Origin: Sipunculus nudus
Lineage: Eukaryota > Annelida > Sipuncula > Golfingiida > Sipunculidae
Assembly (NCBI GenBank): GCA_026874595.1
Contig: CM049322.1
Coordinates: 31,993,340 to 32,057,339 of the forward strand
Reading direction: 5' to 3'
DNA length: 64,000 bases
The notes beneath the pieces are model-generated. The model was not told the DNA's origin, did not search any database, and saw nothing but the letters and a program-made list of their open reading frames with translations. Shown piece after piece: positions 1 to 12,350 of the stretch (position 1 is the first letter of the stretch; each line of letters begins with the position of its first letter). The position numbers and the translations under genes were made by a program.

Positions 1-795
1 AATAGGAACGTAATTGAGATATTATATTGACTAGTATTTCTATTGAGTTTGATTAATATCCATCATATTCCCTGTACGTTATCGCGGCGACAAAACAACT
101 TGTTCTGTAAAAAGCAGAACGGTGACCTCTGACCTCATTAAAAATGCGTAAATTTTGCTGATAATTTTTTTAGATTAGTAACTCTTGGTAAATATGTATA
201 ATGAGTTTCATAAAAATCCAAAGGATATTGACAAGTCACCACGGTGCCTCTAAAGTGCGGTGACCTCCAGCCACAAAGTAGCCTATTGCCATCTGACCTT
301 ATTAAATATTCGTGGATTTTGCCCATAATCGATCTTGGGCGTGATAATCAATTGGAAAGTAGTAATGTTGAGTTTCTCCAGGCAATTATATAGGTCATCA
401 CTCATACGACAAGCATGGACCTGTCAGATTTTATAAACCGTTAATTAATTGTCAAATACCAACATTCAATGCCAATATTGCTGATTTGTAATTTAGTATA
501 AAATGGAAGTAAATCCGAAACAGGCGGAATCGAAGGACTAGCAGACAGATATGTGCACCCGGTGCATCCCTGTCCTCACTGGTATGACATATGGTAGACT
601 TGTTTTGCACACTAAGATGGAAATGGTAGCATGCCCGGAATATTATTTAAGTAAGCCATACAGCTCCATCTCTACTTGTACAAGCGGAAGTTGTTACCAT
701 CACTATGAACCAAGAGCTGCCTACTACTAGACAGAAAGGACTAAAATGAAATATTCATTTGTGATTTCAAGTGGTTTGCAACCAATAATACTTAC
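1..795. other. Non-coding flank, no gene seen
   Basis: No convincing ORF or splice-bounded exon on either strand. It holds two diverged repeats of a phrase resembling 'gtgacctc...gaccttattaaa' (about 120-310). If the Ig exon just upstream on the minus strand belongs to a membrane receptor, its next exons would fall here or beyond the window, but I could not identify them. Confidence 0.4.
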
Positions 796-1080
796 AAAGT
801 ACATTGAATATCCGACTCGCCACCTGATCAGGATTGACGAAAGGATGTTTGGCTGTACATGTGCACGTCTGTTGATGATAGGCCTTCTCGATGGTAAGTG
901 ACAGGTCCAGGGTGCCTACACCCGGTCCCGGATCAGTAAATCCCGACCAGTTGCAGCTCCACGTCAGATTGGCTCGAGGGTTTCCCCGATTAGAGGTGCA
1001 GGTCAGAGTTATGGAATCACCAGCATCAACGGAGGAGTAGTTGTTGTATCCAGAGATCACTGGTCCACTGTCAGGGGAGT
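796..1080 (-). CDS. Immunoglobulin-like domain exon of a receptor-type gene
   Basis: Minus-strand exon of 285 nt (95 codons). The acceptor reads ccttacag just above 1080 and the donor is GTAAGT at 795-790. Both junctions are phase 1, the usual arrangement for Ig-domain exons. The peptide has the layout of one C2-like Ig fold: a first Cys in SITLTCTS, a Trp in NLTWSC, and a Cys near the end in TCTCTAKHP, followed by a strand running into FNVL. Extra Cys residues in WSC and TCTC could add a second disulfide. Asn-Xaa-Ser/Thr sites occur in NYSS and NLTW. It probably encodes an extracellular module of a cell-surface or secreted Ig protein. It lies downstream, on the same strand, of the transmembrane and tail exons at 33-35 kb, so it is probably from a neighbouring paralogue rather than the same gene. 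No stop or frameshift within the exon. Partner exons were not found. Confidence 0.72.
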
Positions 1081-1812
1081 CTGTAAGGGGAGTCTTGATG
1101 ATAAATATTGAATCTATGTTGTAAGCCTTGAAAATATTATTCCTAGATCTTATTATCACCAATCTATTGTTCAATCATTTTCAAAAAAACTCCTCCGTGG
1201 CCATGTTTTGCAAATGACTGCATTTGGTCCGCCTGGTGTGTCCTTAGGGATTTACTTTTCATAATTTTGTTAACATAAATCCTGAGGAACAACTGAAAAC
1301 AATTTTCCCGTCCCTCCTGCATATCAAGTATGTATTACGACCCTCGGACAGACATCACGAGTTCTATATTTGTACACCTGAAGGGAGATGGCACAGAGGT
1401 TATGACCTCTATTGGTCGCAGAGCCACCTAGGGAACCCGAATGATTCGGCCGCCATACCAGATAAAAACTAAGCTTTCAAACAGCTTTTCATACAACAAG
1501 ACCACTATCTAAATCTATCGTTCGTGCTTTGTGATTCACATCCGACATTGGGAGCATTACTTACTTAGCGACAGTTTACAGTTTGTTACGGGCAATGCGT
1601 GTGGAAAAGTCAGTGTACATGGTTCGTTAATTAAGTAACAAATGAAAACTACTGATCCCGGCTAGCGGTATTTGATATGGAAATATGTGAAAATATCCAA
1701 ACTTAGATGACGTTTGTTTTCATGCGGAGCCTATATAAAGTAAACTTTTGAACAGACAATCATTCTACTGTGGTATGTCTTATTGTATGTCACTTATTTC
1801 ACTTTCTGCTGA

Positions 1813-1815
<3 letters not shown>
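1081..1815. other. Intron or intergenic sequence, nothing coding seen
   Basis: Upstream flank of the Ig exon on the minus strand. A TATATAAAG-like string is present near 1731-1739 on the + strand, but no ORF follows it, so I do not call a promoter. Confidence 0.35.
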
Positions 1816-1885
<70 letters not shown>

Positions 1886-1891
1886 ATATAT
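1816..1891. repeat. (TA)n microsatellite
   Basis: Nearly pure AT dinucleotide tract with one TTTA interruption. The Ile-Tyr-rich ORF across it is an artefact of the repeat. Confidence 0.97.
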
Positions 1892-2585
1892 GAGTGTCAG
1901 TAGTGCTGTAACATGTGAGGTCTCATACAGTAAAAAAAACTGCAGTCAATCTTGTACGACATGTTTTTTCTTTATCAACTGACACTGAGTAAAACATATT
2001 GTCCACTTACAAAAATGTGCTTCTTCTTAACTGCTTCATAATTTGTATGGCTAATGAAAGATTAGAGTCTGAACTGCCCCCCCCCCCCATCCCCCGGACC
2101 AATATATATTAGAAATATCATCAGATTCCTACCCATTAATCACTATTCACGTCTTTATGCCAATCTTTATTTCAAACAGGTCAATAATGCACCACCCATA
2201 TCTAATGCATCTAATTATTATTGTTATTAAAATAATAATTGTCAGAAGAGGAACTGTAAAACAATGTAAAGAATGGTATTCTTTGAAATATTATTGTAAT
2301 CAGTTAATTATTGAGGTGTTAAAGTCGATAAATGCAACGATTTGTGTTCGTTTGAAAGAGAAAGCAATTATGTTGTGTAAGTTTTTAATGTTAAATTGTG
2401 GTTTAATATTTGTGGCGTATGATTAGAATTTAAATTTAAATAAGATAAAATTTATTATAACTGTATAAAACATTAAAATTATATAAATTAGCTAGGGGTT
2501 GGACTTCAGTAGTTTTGATATTAATGATATTCTATATCATATTAATGATATATAAGTTATTATAATGATTTATTATTGATGATAA
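1892..2585. other. AT-rich non-coding sequence
   Basis: Very AT-rich, with a poly-C run near 2079-2088. The 89-codon ORF at 2157-2426 looks like chance translation of AT-rich DNA: no splice signals, no domain, Ile/Lys/Leu bias. Confidence 0.4.
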
Positions 2586-2652
2586 TAAAAATAATAATAA
2601 TAATAATAATTATAATAATAATAATATTATTATTTTATTATTATTATTATTA

Positions 2653-2700
<48 letters not shown>
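2586..2700. repeat. (ATT/AAT)n trinucleotide tract
   Basis: An AAT run followed by an ATT run gives a locally self-complementary structure: (AAT)n left, (ATT)n right, switching near 2620-2640. Confidence 0.95.
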
Positions 2701-2701
<1 letters not shown>

Positions 2702-3139
2702 AAGAATAGGATACTAGATGATAAAAAACATATTGAATATTAAGGATGTATATTGAAGGAGGTATATCTGTTACAGATTATGAGTCAAATTAACTTAGTT
2801 AAATGAGTAATTAATTATTACATCAGATAAAGCTTCCATATACATTCTCAACTTGGATCAGCTGTTAGACAGGTCTAGAGACAAATTCATTCTTATGTGA
2901 AGATTTTATATTTAGAAAAAAAAACAACTCTGAAATGTGATTTGTTATGGGAAATGATCCACCTGTAAGGCTGTAATCCCTTTTCTGCATTTATAACGTT
3001 TACTCCCGCCATCAGGAAAGTCCAGGTCTGGACAAGAAAGTCTGACATTTCTACTGCTGATTAAGTGAATAAAATTGTCCATGTACGTCACATGAATGGA
3101 ACTGCACTTATGGTAGGAAAGCATATTACAAATATAGAG
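2701..3139. other. Non-coding, nothing seen
   Basis: No ORF or repeat recognised. Confidence 0.35.
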
Positions 3140-4670
3140 AATGAAGCGTGAAAACCTAAATGTTAAAACCTCTGACCTCCTGATTAGCCATGACTAAATT
3201 CTAAGATGCTGAACACCAAGTGTGATTGTCAGCTGCAAGTTTAAATGTTCTGGGGAAGGCATTCTGGAGTTTAAATGACTATTTAATTGTAGGGACACTA
3301 GAATGACATGTTGATGTTGTTTGATATGGAAAATTACCCCAAACAGTGATATAAATGAAGCGTAACTCCGACTGGTATTGTAGTGTAAATAGCTTGTCCA
3401 GTACCTGCCGCAGCCCGTGTTTTGCCTTTCAGCGCAACACGTGGTCAGTGACCTAGTTTATGTGACGTCACGATCGTATGTGTCTATAGCTCACAGAATA
3501 TATATCACTATGGCCTAATTTTAAGTTCAAAGGAGAGTTGTCAAGGAGGTCTCTGGTTTTTGCAATAGAAAGTTTTAGGTCCAGCAGTTAGGTTTTGTAC
3601 CCTGTGTGACAGTCTGGGTGCTTAGAATGATCCTGCGTGCCAGTAGCCTGCAGAATAAAGGTCACAGTGACCTTATTTCATGTTTCCAAGGACATTTGCC
3701 CAGGACTTTCCAAAATATAACGTTAGAAGATTCTAGGCCTAAAGGATACAATTTTTGCCCTATCTGACTTTCCCAGAACCTCCCTTGACGTTGTGTTATA
3801 AGATTTTTAGGCCTAACAGATACGATTTGTGCCCATCTGACATTCAGGGTGCTCATATAGGTATCAGAGGATAGGCCAAGGTGACCTAATTTTCATGTTT
3901 CAAAAGACATTTGCCCAGGACCTCTAGGAGTTTCTGTTACATTACAAGATTCTGTGCTACTGGAAACAATTCATGTTTCAGTCGCTAGGTCGGTAAAATA
4001 TAGGTCACCATTACTTAATTTTAGGCATCAGAGAAAATTTTGCTCAGAACAACCCTGGAAGTTGTGTTAGAAAATTCTAGGCCGAACAGATATGATTTGT
4101 GCTCACTGACATTCAGAGTGCTCATATGTCATTTTTTCTATAGACGGTGACCTAATTTCATATTTTTATCCACGTTTATCAAGGACCTCCCTATATGTAA
4201 CTTAAGAAGATTGTAGGCCTAATGGATACAATTTGTTCTCTGTCTAACTGTATGGGTGCTCAAAGGATTTTTGCTATAGCTCAGATGACAGACAGTCAGC
4301 TAGGCTAAAAATTGGGTCCTGTGACCTTGACCTCTGACCAGGTAACCTCAAAATCTACATTTTCTTTGGCCAGGTAAGACATATGTGAAAGTTGGAAGGT
4401 ATGGGATAAAAAGTTTGTTAATGCATCCGAAATATTTCTAAAGATGTGGGTCCTGTGACCTTTACTTTTGAACTTGTGACCAAAAAAGCTAAACGTTTCT
4501 TACTTTAATACTGGACCAGTAATAAATCAAGTTTGTAGCCAATCTGTCTATCCAAACCGGAGTTTTTGTCCATGAACTACTTTCTGAGAGGATGAGCACT
4601 GTGACCTTGAACTTTGACCCTGTGACCCATAAAGTAAAAATAATCTTTCCCCGTTGGCAGGGGAGCTACA
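3140..4670. repeat. Diverged repeats rich in GTGACC phrases
   Basis: A degenerate unit recurs, recognisable by 'taggcctaa-agatacaattt-tgcc-tctgac' followed by 'ggtgctcatat' and 'aggtgacctaattt-atgttt'. Clear cores are near 3732, 3805, 4075 and 4212, with related GTGACCTT phrases continuing to about 4640 (for example 4321, 4450, 4600). Spacing is irregular (about 70-270 bases). No coding capacity. This looks like an old internally repetitive element. Confidence 0.7.
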
Positions 4671-4694
4671 TGTAAATCTCGACACCTATAATAA

Positions 4695-5035
4695 TTATAT
4701 ATGTGTGTGTGTGTTTATATATAAACACATTACCTTACCACATATTTTTCCTACTATTCTACTATTCTGACAACAGAAAAGGGAGTATTGGTATTCAATG
4801 TGAAACATGGTTTTGGCTCAAATTCTCGAAAGTGTGTATGTGTGTTAGGGTGTATGTGAGGGTGTTTGTGTGAGGTTGTGTGTGAGAGGGTGTGTGTGAG
4901 AGAGGGTGTGTGTGTGAGAGGGTGTGTGGGAGTTAAGGGTGTGGGTATCTGAGAAAGAGTGTATGTGTGAGAGGGAGAGGGTGTGTGAGAGGGAGAGGGT
5001 GTCGGGTGTGAGTGAGTTGGAGGGTGGATGGTTAA
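4695..5035. repeat. GT/GAG-rich low-complexity tract
   Basis: Purine/GT-rich simple sequence (GTGTGTGAGAGGG types). The minus-strand Thr/His/Pro/Ser-rich ORF at 4754-5107 is a translation of this repeat and is not called as a gene. Confidence 0.85.
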
Positions 5036-5299
5036 GGAAATGACTCTGTCACAGAAGGAAAATGTGTACCACACGGTGCGCTTCATGTATTTGTTTACAG
5101 ATGTCATCTAGTTGTAATTTGTTTACTGCATACTCCTGACACTCAGCCCTTTCTAAACTTAAAAAAGATCCTACCAACAGCAAAACATGGTAGGCATTAA
5201 CGCCTTTCGTTAAGAACAGATTATCATAAATTACAAATATTTTGTAAGATACTTTATTAGACGGTTTAAGTTTTGTTTTCACTCATGTTATTAGCTGGT

Positions 5300-5643
5300 T
5301 TAACGGGGTGCCGGCTGAAATCTAAATATGCTTGGCGCGTGCGATAATGAGGGGCGGTGCGGGTTTCCCTCCGCTCTGAACACAGTGAGTGTTCACCAGG
5401 AGGTCACGCGCTGTGTTCATAGGGTAGGGTGATACCTGCAATGTGACTGATTAAATATTACGCTGGGTGAGAAAGCACCCAGAAAGGTTTAATGCAGCGG
5501 GTAGTGTAGCGAATAGTTGAGCATAGCGTAACCGCTGCTTATGGAGCGTAGGGTTTCCCCAAATCGGCAGGAGCCGGGTGGTTGCGGGTTGAAGGTCTGT
5601 TTTACTGGGAGAGCGGGCTTTAAATCATGGCCCTTACAGGGCT

Positions 5644-5645
<2 letters not shown>
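5300..5645. repeat. GC-richer dispersed repeat fragment
   Basis: A GC-rich island in AT-rich surroundings, ending directly at a (TA)n tract. Its right half (about 5587-5645, phrases 'gggttgaaggtctgtttt' and 'gcgggctttaaat') resembles 23955-24000, which supports a dispersed repeat. No coding frame. Confidence 0.5.

Positions 5646-5691
<46 letters not shown>
5645..5691. repeat. (TA)n microsatellite
   Basis: Pure TA dinucleotide tract abutting the GC-rich repeat. Confidence 0.97.
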
Positions 5692-5694
<3 letters not shown>

Positions 5695-8480
5695 TACTTG
5701 GTTCGACATCTTTGATCACACGCAAATCCAAAAAAAAAATCACTACAAGGTGGGATATATTTAATTCTGATGCATAAAGCCATCTCACCAAAATGATATT
5801 GTATATGTGACACGAGTAACAGCGTTCAGACATACATTACAAAGTGTATATTACATGAAGCTAAGGTAAGACGAAGAGACACTTAAACCTTGTGCATGAC
5901 CCACATACAGAGAAGTGGTAGATTATGGCTTTACAGCATTCAAAATGTTAGCAACAAGTAAGATATATGGGCAAAGGGAGCTGAGATATCACACTTGTAA
6001 AACGTGATCCCTGTGGCCTAAATGCATGACACACCAGATAAGCCTGCATGTAAATCTTACAAAGCCCAGTGTGACAAAGCATCGATTAACCCTAAGCCGG
6101 TGACTAGAGCTTAGAATGCACTGCCATGGTGCTACTTTAATGAAGGAAGAATACCCATTTTTCTTTCCCTAGACATAAATATGTTTGCAAAGGATCTCTT
6201 ACCCAGTCCTTCAATACGAACGAAGCAATGGGGTAGTAATGTCCAGAGGCGATCTCATCAATCACAAGGCGTACGATCGGGAGACCCTTCAGGCGATAGA
6301 CTAGCGATACATTTAAATAACTATAAAAAACACGAACTTTGCCCGCTTAGCTTGTCATGAAAATTCTCGCCTGTTTTTTTTTCAATTTATGGCTGCTTGA
6401 CCCACAACTTGTGCTTAACGTGATGTGTTTCTTATGGTTCTTACTGCGGGGCCCTCAAGTTTCCATTGTCCGACCACACTTGGTTTCTGTGGTCATCCAT
6501 TTCATTGTAGAAAACTTAGAATGGCTTTGATAGCTGTTTATTCACAGTATATATGTATGAGAGACAAATGACAATTTCTTTGCAAACTGCACACCCCTGG
6601 AGCATATTGTAAACGTATGGTCCGTTCAGTGAGGTTCCATTAGTTTGTTACTCCTTGGATGTGTCGCTTCTTTATTGTGGCGATGAAAAAAAAAAATACC
6701 ACAGCTAAATCAATAGCGGGATATAATATAAAAAAGACGACGTTCTGAATTGACATGGTCACCTGACATGAAATGGGCAAAGTTCAAGCTGGAGAGGGCG
6801 TAAAAATGGTGTACTCCCGCATACGGATTCGAAACCTTCGAATCTAACTTTTTTTTCAGGTAACTTCGAGAAAATTTAGTCAGTTTACTGTATCGTAAAA
6901 TTTTCTCAAAAATATAGATTTCAGTTATGAATTTCATTCTAAAAGGATTCAGGGTATTCAATGTGTGTCACCTGCCTCATTAAAAAGCGATAAATTTTAA
7001 CCCTCTTTTATGATTGTTTAAAGCTACTGTAAACTGAAGAACAAAATGGTGCGGAAAATATGGCAAATATAACGTTCGAATGATGAAATTAATTACCCAT
7101 CACTGTCATGTTTCCATTACTTCCTAGATAAAATTGGTGGAGACGGTATTATGAACGCAGTAGACACCGATAAGAACGTGGTTTTGTCGTTGGATAAATG
7201 GCATGGTAAACAAAGTGTAGTGAGACCTTAGTCGAATCAGGATACAGTGGTACTTAATTAAGAGGTAGTGAGACCCTCCTGGCGTTATTGGCAGCATATA
7301 AGGTATACCATAGCAGATAGCTGTTGATCCTACAGAATGCACAGAATGAAGAGGAAAAAATACAGACGCAGTTAAAACGTGATAAAAGCGTGGTGCGATC
7401 TGAAAGGTCGTAGTAACAACTTACCTGTAATGGTGGGCTAGTGACCATGCGCGTATTAAGAATCTAGTTAGGACGAAGCAGATACAGTGAGAAACTGGTA
7501 GGAACGTAGTAAGGACGTAGTGTGAAACTAGAAATGTTTTTCTTTTCCATGCTGATCATGTCCCCGCTGCGTCCACCGAACTATTAAGGACGAAGAGCGG
7601 TCTTTATGGTCCTCGTCAGTGTGTGACTGGGACCAAACAGGGCGTAGAATATCATATTATGATATTCTTGTTCCGAAAGAGGGAATTGTCCTTGGTGCTT
7701 TCAGCAAGCGCCCGTCAGCGCCGTTTCTGGACTTGAATTTACCATGATCCCTTCACTCCCGTCATATTTAAAGTCGAAAAGGCCCAAAATTATTTATTTT
7801 GTATTTTTCTGTAAGCAAGCAAAGACGCAGTTACAGAACTTGCAATGTCTAGATCAGGTTTTTTTGCATCTTGGGTTACATTACTGCAAATGCATGCATA
7901 TCTGAATCCATACATGGAAAAGCCTTATAATACCGTGTCCTCTCAAATTGGGCTAGCCTTGCACCTGCTACGGTTATCAGCACAGACAGCTTAGGCTGTG
8001 TAGCCCTGTGGCATTACGACTGGCACTACTTTGCGGCCAAGGTAGGCGAGCTTTGGAAAACACTTTGTGGTTGAAACAGTGCACACAGTATAAAGATCAT
8101 AAAATTGTGCGACAAAAGGCATACGAAAGGGGAGGGTATAAGCCAGTAGGACTTATAATGAAGCTAAATAAGGTATTGGTCCAGAAAGGGAGGGGTTCAG
8201 GTTATAACACTGATTTAAAGGTTGATTAACTCAGTTCATTATAAGCCAGCAGGGGTCACCAGTAATGTTTGCATTTCGACTGTAGAAAATGAAAAAAAAA
8301 AATAAAAGGATAATAATACCGCCTGGATTTTTGACGATGGAGTGTTGACGATGTAAACATGGTATGCGAAGGAAAATTTTGATGAAGGATATGTCTTTAA
8401 TCATTTGAACCTGCATGGAAAACAGTAGACCCTTCAAGGTTGAGAGGACTGACACTTAGGAAACAGCAATCTTCCTATTT
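5692..8480. other. Long non-coding stretch
   Basis: About 2.8 kb without a convincing exon on either strand. The minus ORF at 6710-6961, the pair at 7124-7448 and the + ORF at 8008-8229 are short, lack domain features and have no good splice context. I see no repeat structure beyond short A/T runs. Confidence 0.4.
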
Positions 8481-9256
8481 GTCCCATCTTAAGATGGTTC
8501 AGACCCAGTACCCTTATCATGATCTACTGATGCATGCTTTGAATTGAAAAAAAAATAAAAAGATTGAATAAATGTTCATTTCTGATCACGGAGTACTATA
8601 ATTTGCATATTTTACTGTATCCGATGAGTTGACAGTTAAACATCTGTGAAGGTTCTGCACCTTGTATATTGAATTTATTATTTTTGTCGATAAATTTCAA
8701 TTGATGACTGATATGTGATTTATTTGTTAAATAAAGAATGTATTCAGAATATTATCAAATCAGTAAATGAACATAAGGAGATGGGCCTGTACCAAGTTAA
8801 AATTGTTGTTAGGTTATTGGGCCTGACCCACCTTAAGATGAATCTGAACTAACAACCGATATCGGTTATTCAGTTTAACCTTTTCCAAATCTCATTCCTA
8901 AACATTGTTCATTGGTTATTGGGCCTGACCCACCTCAAGATGAGTCTGAATTAATAACCTACATATAAAAAAAAACATCGGTAATGGGCTTGTTCCAAGT
9001 TGACATTGCTGATCGCTTTTTGGGTCTGACCCATCTTAATATGGGGGGGGGGGGGGGACAGTAACCGATAACTCTTATTTGGACAGGTTCATCTTAAGAT
9101 TGTTAAGTTACTGTATTTACCCATCTCCATATTTCTAAATCTGTTTCCTAAAGATTGTTGATCGGTTATTGGGCCTGACCCATCTTACGATGGATGGGAT
9201 TGGAGCAGTAACGTCGTTTATTTGGTCGGATCCATCTTTAGATGGGCCAGATCGGG

Positions 9257-9258
<2 letters not shown>
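8480..9258. repeat. Tandem degenerate repeat with a CATCTTAAGATG palindrome
   Basis: A motif 'ggttattgggcctgaccca' followed by 'ccttaagatg-gtctgaa' and 'taacc' recurs near 8816, 8916, 9009 and 9163, with a related piece at 8485 and a partial one at 9220. Typical spacing is about 100 bases, longer where G runs or AT insertions occur. The core 'catcttaagatgg' is a perfect short palindrome. Poly-G run at about 9044-9057. Confidence 0.7.
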
Positions 9259-9315
<57 letters not shown>

Positions 9316-9353
9316 TATATATATATATTATACATACATATATTTATACATAT
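9259..9353. repeat. (TA)n microsatellite
   Basis: TA dinucleotide tract with short interruptions, terminating the preceding repeat array. Confidence 0.95.
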
Positions 9354-10915
9354 ATAAAGGTAAACATTTGAAATACTATTATAAATGCCCGGGAACCATA
9401 CTCGAAAGCATCGTACATGGGCGTTGAATGTACCTGAAACAAAGTCGCAATACATGAATACATATGAATGGAAATGCATGTTTCTATAACTCTATCACTA
9501 AAGACACACTGCAAATCTATATATATTTCCAAAATAAATTGGTATCTCATTTTTCAGTTTAAATATCATTATGAATATAACATATTTTTGGTAGGATAAG
9601 CTGTATTTTGTATAACGTTATCCAAATCTATATAATCAATACGGAGTTGGGTTTTTCTAGACCACGGTTTACCTGCTTCCATTCCGATTTGACTCTCTAA
9701 ATTTGGCAGACGTATCGGTGGTGTGCTCTTCGAGGACAAGTTTCTATTATTTTCCTGGATAATGCCCTATTAAGCTGAATTTTTAATAATTTTAATATAT
9801 CCCAATTAGGTGCCCCTATTTCTTTTGCACCGCAAGCCTTTGCATGCCTGTGACGCTATTTCAGGAAGCGCCTCGGGGATTTTCACTGGCCTGTTAAGAC
9901 CGTGGCCAGAGCGCATGTCCTGTCCAAAAGGCATTTCCGTGCAATCCGCGGTAACGCTTGTCTACTAAAATCCCCATTGATCCATGTCCATTGTAACGCC
10001 TCTAAAGGAATTTTCTCTCTTAAAAGAATGTAATGTTTTTTTTTAATCCAAAGACCACTTAACTCCGCTTTCAATGCGATGGCTTTTCAGTTTGGTCAAC
10101 ACTGGGCACTGAGTCCTGTGATAAGACCACGTTTGACAATTTTTTTATGGGTTATAGGTAAATTGATTTCTTACCATCAAAAAATTATCTTTCCATGAAA
10201 ACCATGGTTTCAAAAATTCGGGCAAGCCATGTGTTTTATGAAGTTTTTTTTCATAAAGAAGCCCCACATCTTAATTTTATCATTCGGGTTGGGTGGGGGT
10301 AGGGTCGGGGGGGGGGGGGGGGGGAGGTCCACATATATTTGTTAAGAACCGTTTTCTGTAGGGACAGTGAAACATGAAAAAAATATCACCATTACTTCTT
10401 TAATTTGATAACAAACTAGAATCTGTAGTCAGGGCGTCCAGACCTCCACCAGAACCTCCTTTAATATCAGTCATCACAGCACAGCACAAGCACAGCACAT
10501 GGCCCCACTCACTGGGGTGTCAGTTTCACCCCGCTGGACCAGACCTTGTTGCCTAGAAACAGGGCTGCATCAACATGGCCACCCTATGACTACAGATTGT
10601 TTTGGTCCAGGTTTAAATTCAATCCTACAAATTGATGTGGACAGCATGTGTCTGGTATGTGTCCCTTGGGCAGGCCAATTAATCACTCTGTCAGATACAT
10701 GTAAACAGTGCCAGTATGTCAGAGCTCTGGTCTCACAACTGCCCATTTTTCAGTTGCTAGGGGACCGGGCAGGAGTGAAATTTATGGTCATATGTAAGTT
10801 AAAATTTCTCTTGAATCTGCATTTTTGCAGGAATTATTTTGACATAAAATAATAAATTGACATTTTGTCAATATCAGAAAGGAAACAAAATGCTGTTGTC
10901 AATTTGGGTTAAGAC
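9354..10915. other. Non-coding, poly-G run and chance ORF
   Basis: Contains a G run at about 10307-10324. The 117-codon + ORF at 10499-10852 has no recognisable domain, and a direct CAGCACA repeat precedes it, so I regard it as chance. Nothing else seen up to the start of the inverted duplication. Confidence 0.35.
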
Positions 10916-12082
10916 CCATATTTCATTTTCTGGCATCTTTCTCGGTTTCCAGACCAGTTGATTATTCCTGAAAAGATAAACAAATCTATTCATACACAGG
11001 ACCTAGATAAAAGTGTCAATATAAAAGGGCAGATATGATTAGGAATATATTTAAATATACACTTGCACTAATTGGCTTGTTTCTCAGTGAAATATACAAT
11101 GATATAAGGGCAAATATAAATACCTGTTGTATTTATCCAGTAGCTCAGTGATAAAACCCGGAATATCCCCAACATACACAAAGGGAATTTTCTTTTCCAC
11201 CAAGCCATTCTGGTCTCGTTCCGGGTGCTTATTGTCCCATTCCACCAAGGTCACCAGGTTCCTTTTAAGCTGTTCACCCACGATTTCGTTTCTGGCAGCA
11301 CGCTCCTTGGCGCTCATTCATCAACTGAACACCTGCCTTTTTCATAAACCTGAAAAATACATTTTATGTCATTAACAGCAAGTAAAACTTTAAGCATGAA
11401 AATATAATAGAAACATTTAGAAAAGTTATTCATTGATAGGCACATACCTTTTATGCTTTCGCATCTGACCCCATGTAAGGCCAAGGCTGGATTTTAATGC
11501 CAGACTGGAGTGCCTATTCAGATGTAGACCGCTCGGTACCCCTGCTCTCCCACACACATCTCTTCTCGTCTCCAGACTGAGCTTTTTCAGTTCAGCAACT
11601 TGTTGTAATTTAATTGAGTCTCCTGTTGAGTCGGATATCGTTGCTCTAATTTTACCTATAGCCGCAGCTCTCCTCCTTACGAGCTCACTGGGTGCTTTTT
11701 CTGTAGACTTTCGTGGCACAATAGATCTATGTAGCAATATTGGCTGCAAAATATAAAGTGGTTACATACATAGTATTTGCTTTTCAGGGAAAAAATATGC
11801 CAAAACTATCTTTCAGGATAGGATAATATCTGTATTAGATTATGCTTACCTGACCACGTCTGTTCTTGCATCAGATTGTGCCCTTCTTGCATCTGTGCCC
11901 TTTTCAGAAGAAAACTTCAGCATTCGCTTTGCCAGGCAGGTGAACAATTTTTGTTTAGCTTGGAATGGTGGTTCTTGCATGCCCTTGCTCATGCTGTCAG
12001 CAAACGTCATCGGCATTATACATGGAGACGTCTGTACTGCTGCAGTTACAGCTGTTGGTACTGATGTTTCACTTACATTTTT
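10916..12082 (-). pseudogene. Left arm of inverted duplication: transposase-like exons A-C, broken
   Basis: Minus-strand counterpart of exons A, B and C of the gene at 12351-15180, in opposite orientation. Exon A lies at about 11860-12080. Exon B is 11448-11743 (acceptor after TTTTGCAG, donor GTATGT) and is open here, retaining a 16-nt segment and an intact donor that the other arm lacks. Exon C is 11124-11349, but relative to the other arm a one-base insertion in its first third (near 'aatgagcgccaagg') breaks the frame. Similarity continues into the following intron and stops at about 10916, just inside exon D, whose rest (with the GGDxGGG motif) is missing. This arm is therefore truncated and frameshifted. 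Function of the parent family is unknown to me. Confidence 0.72.
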
Positions 12083-12350
12083 ATAGACTATTCTTTACTA
12101 AAATTTGTAAACCAAATATTTCGGCAGCAACTTCTAATGTTACAACTTCAATGCAAAATATGTAAGAATGAAATAGCTGCAACAGCCATGAGGGAACACA
12201 CAACCTAATCTGAAAAAGATGAAGCAGGGATTAACAAGGAATCTTATCTTTCAACATTTAGCTCAAACTCTCCTGAAACATGTCACACCATTTCTAAACC
12301 AGTCACACCTGTACACGACCCTGAACACAAAAAAAAAACAAAAAAAAAAA
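12083..12350. other. Spacer of the inverted duplication
   Basis: About 270 bases between two inverted arms, not itself self-complementary as far as I can see. It ends in an A-rich run at 12329-12350. It could be the original upstream region of the gene left between two head-to-head copies. Confidence 0.55.

Noticed and set aside
1731-1770. TATA-box promoter (TATATAAAG)
   Set aside because: No gene follows, and TATA-like strings are expected by chance in such AT-rich DNA.
1770-1982. Ile-Tyr-rich ORFs here and at 5489-5833, 9135-9479, 20164-20608, 22801-23007, 52610-53117, 63189-63440
   Set aside because: They are translations of (TA)n microsatellites. No domain, no coding signature outside the repeat.
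4754-5107. Thr/His/Pro/Ser-rich minus ORF
   Set aside because: Translation of a GT/GAG simple repeat.
10499-10852. 117-codon + ORF
   Set aside because: No recognisable domain, no splice or promoter context, preceded by a CAGCACA direct repeat. Likely chance.
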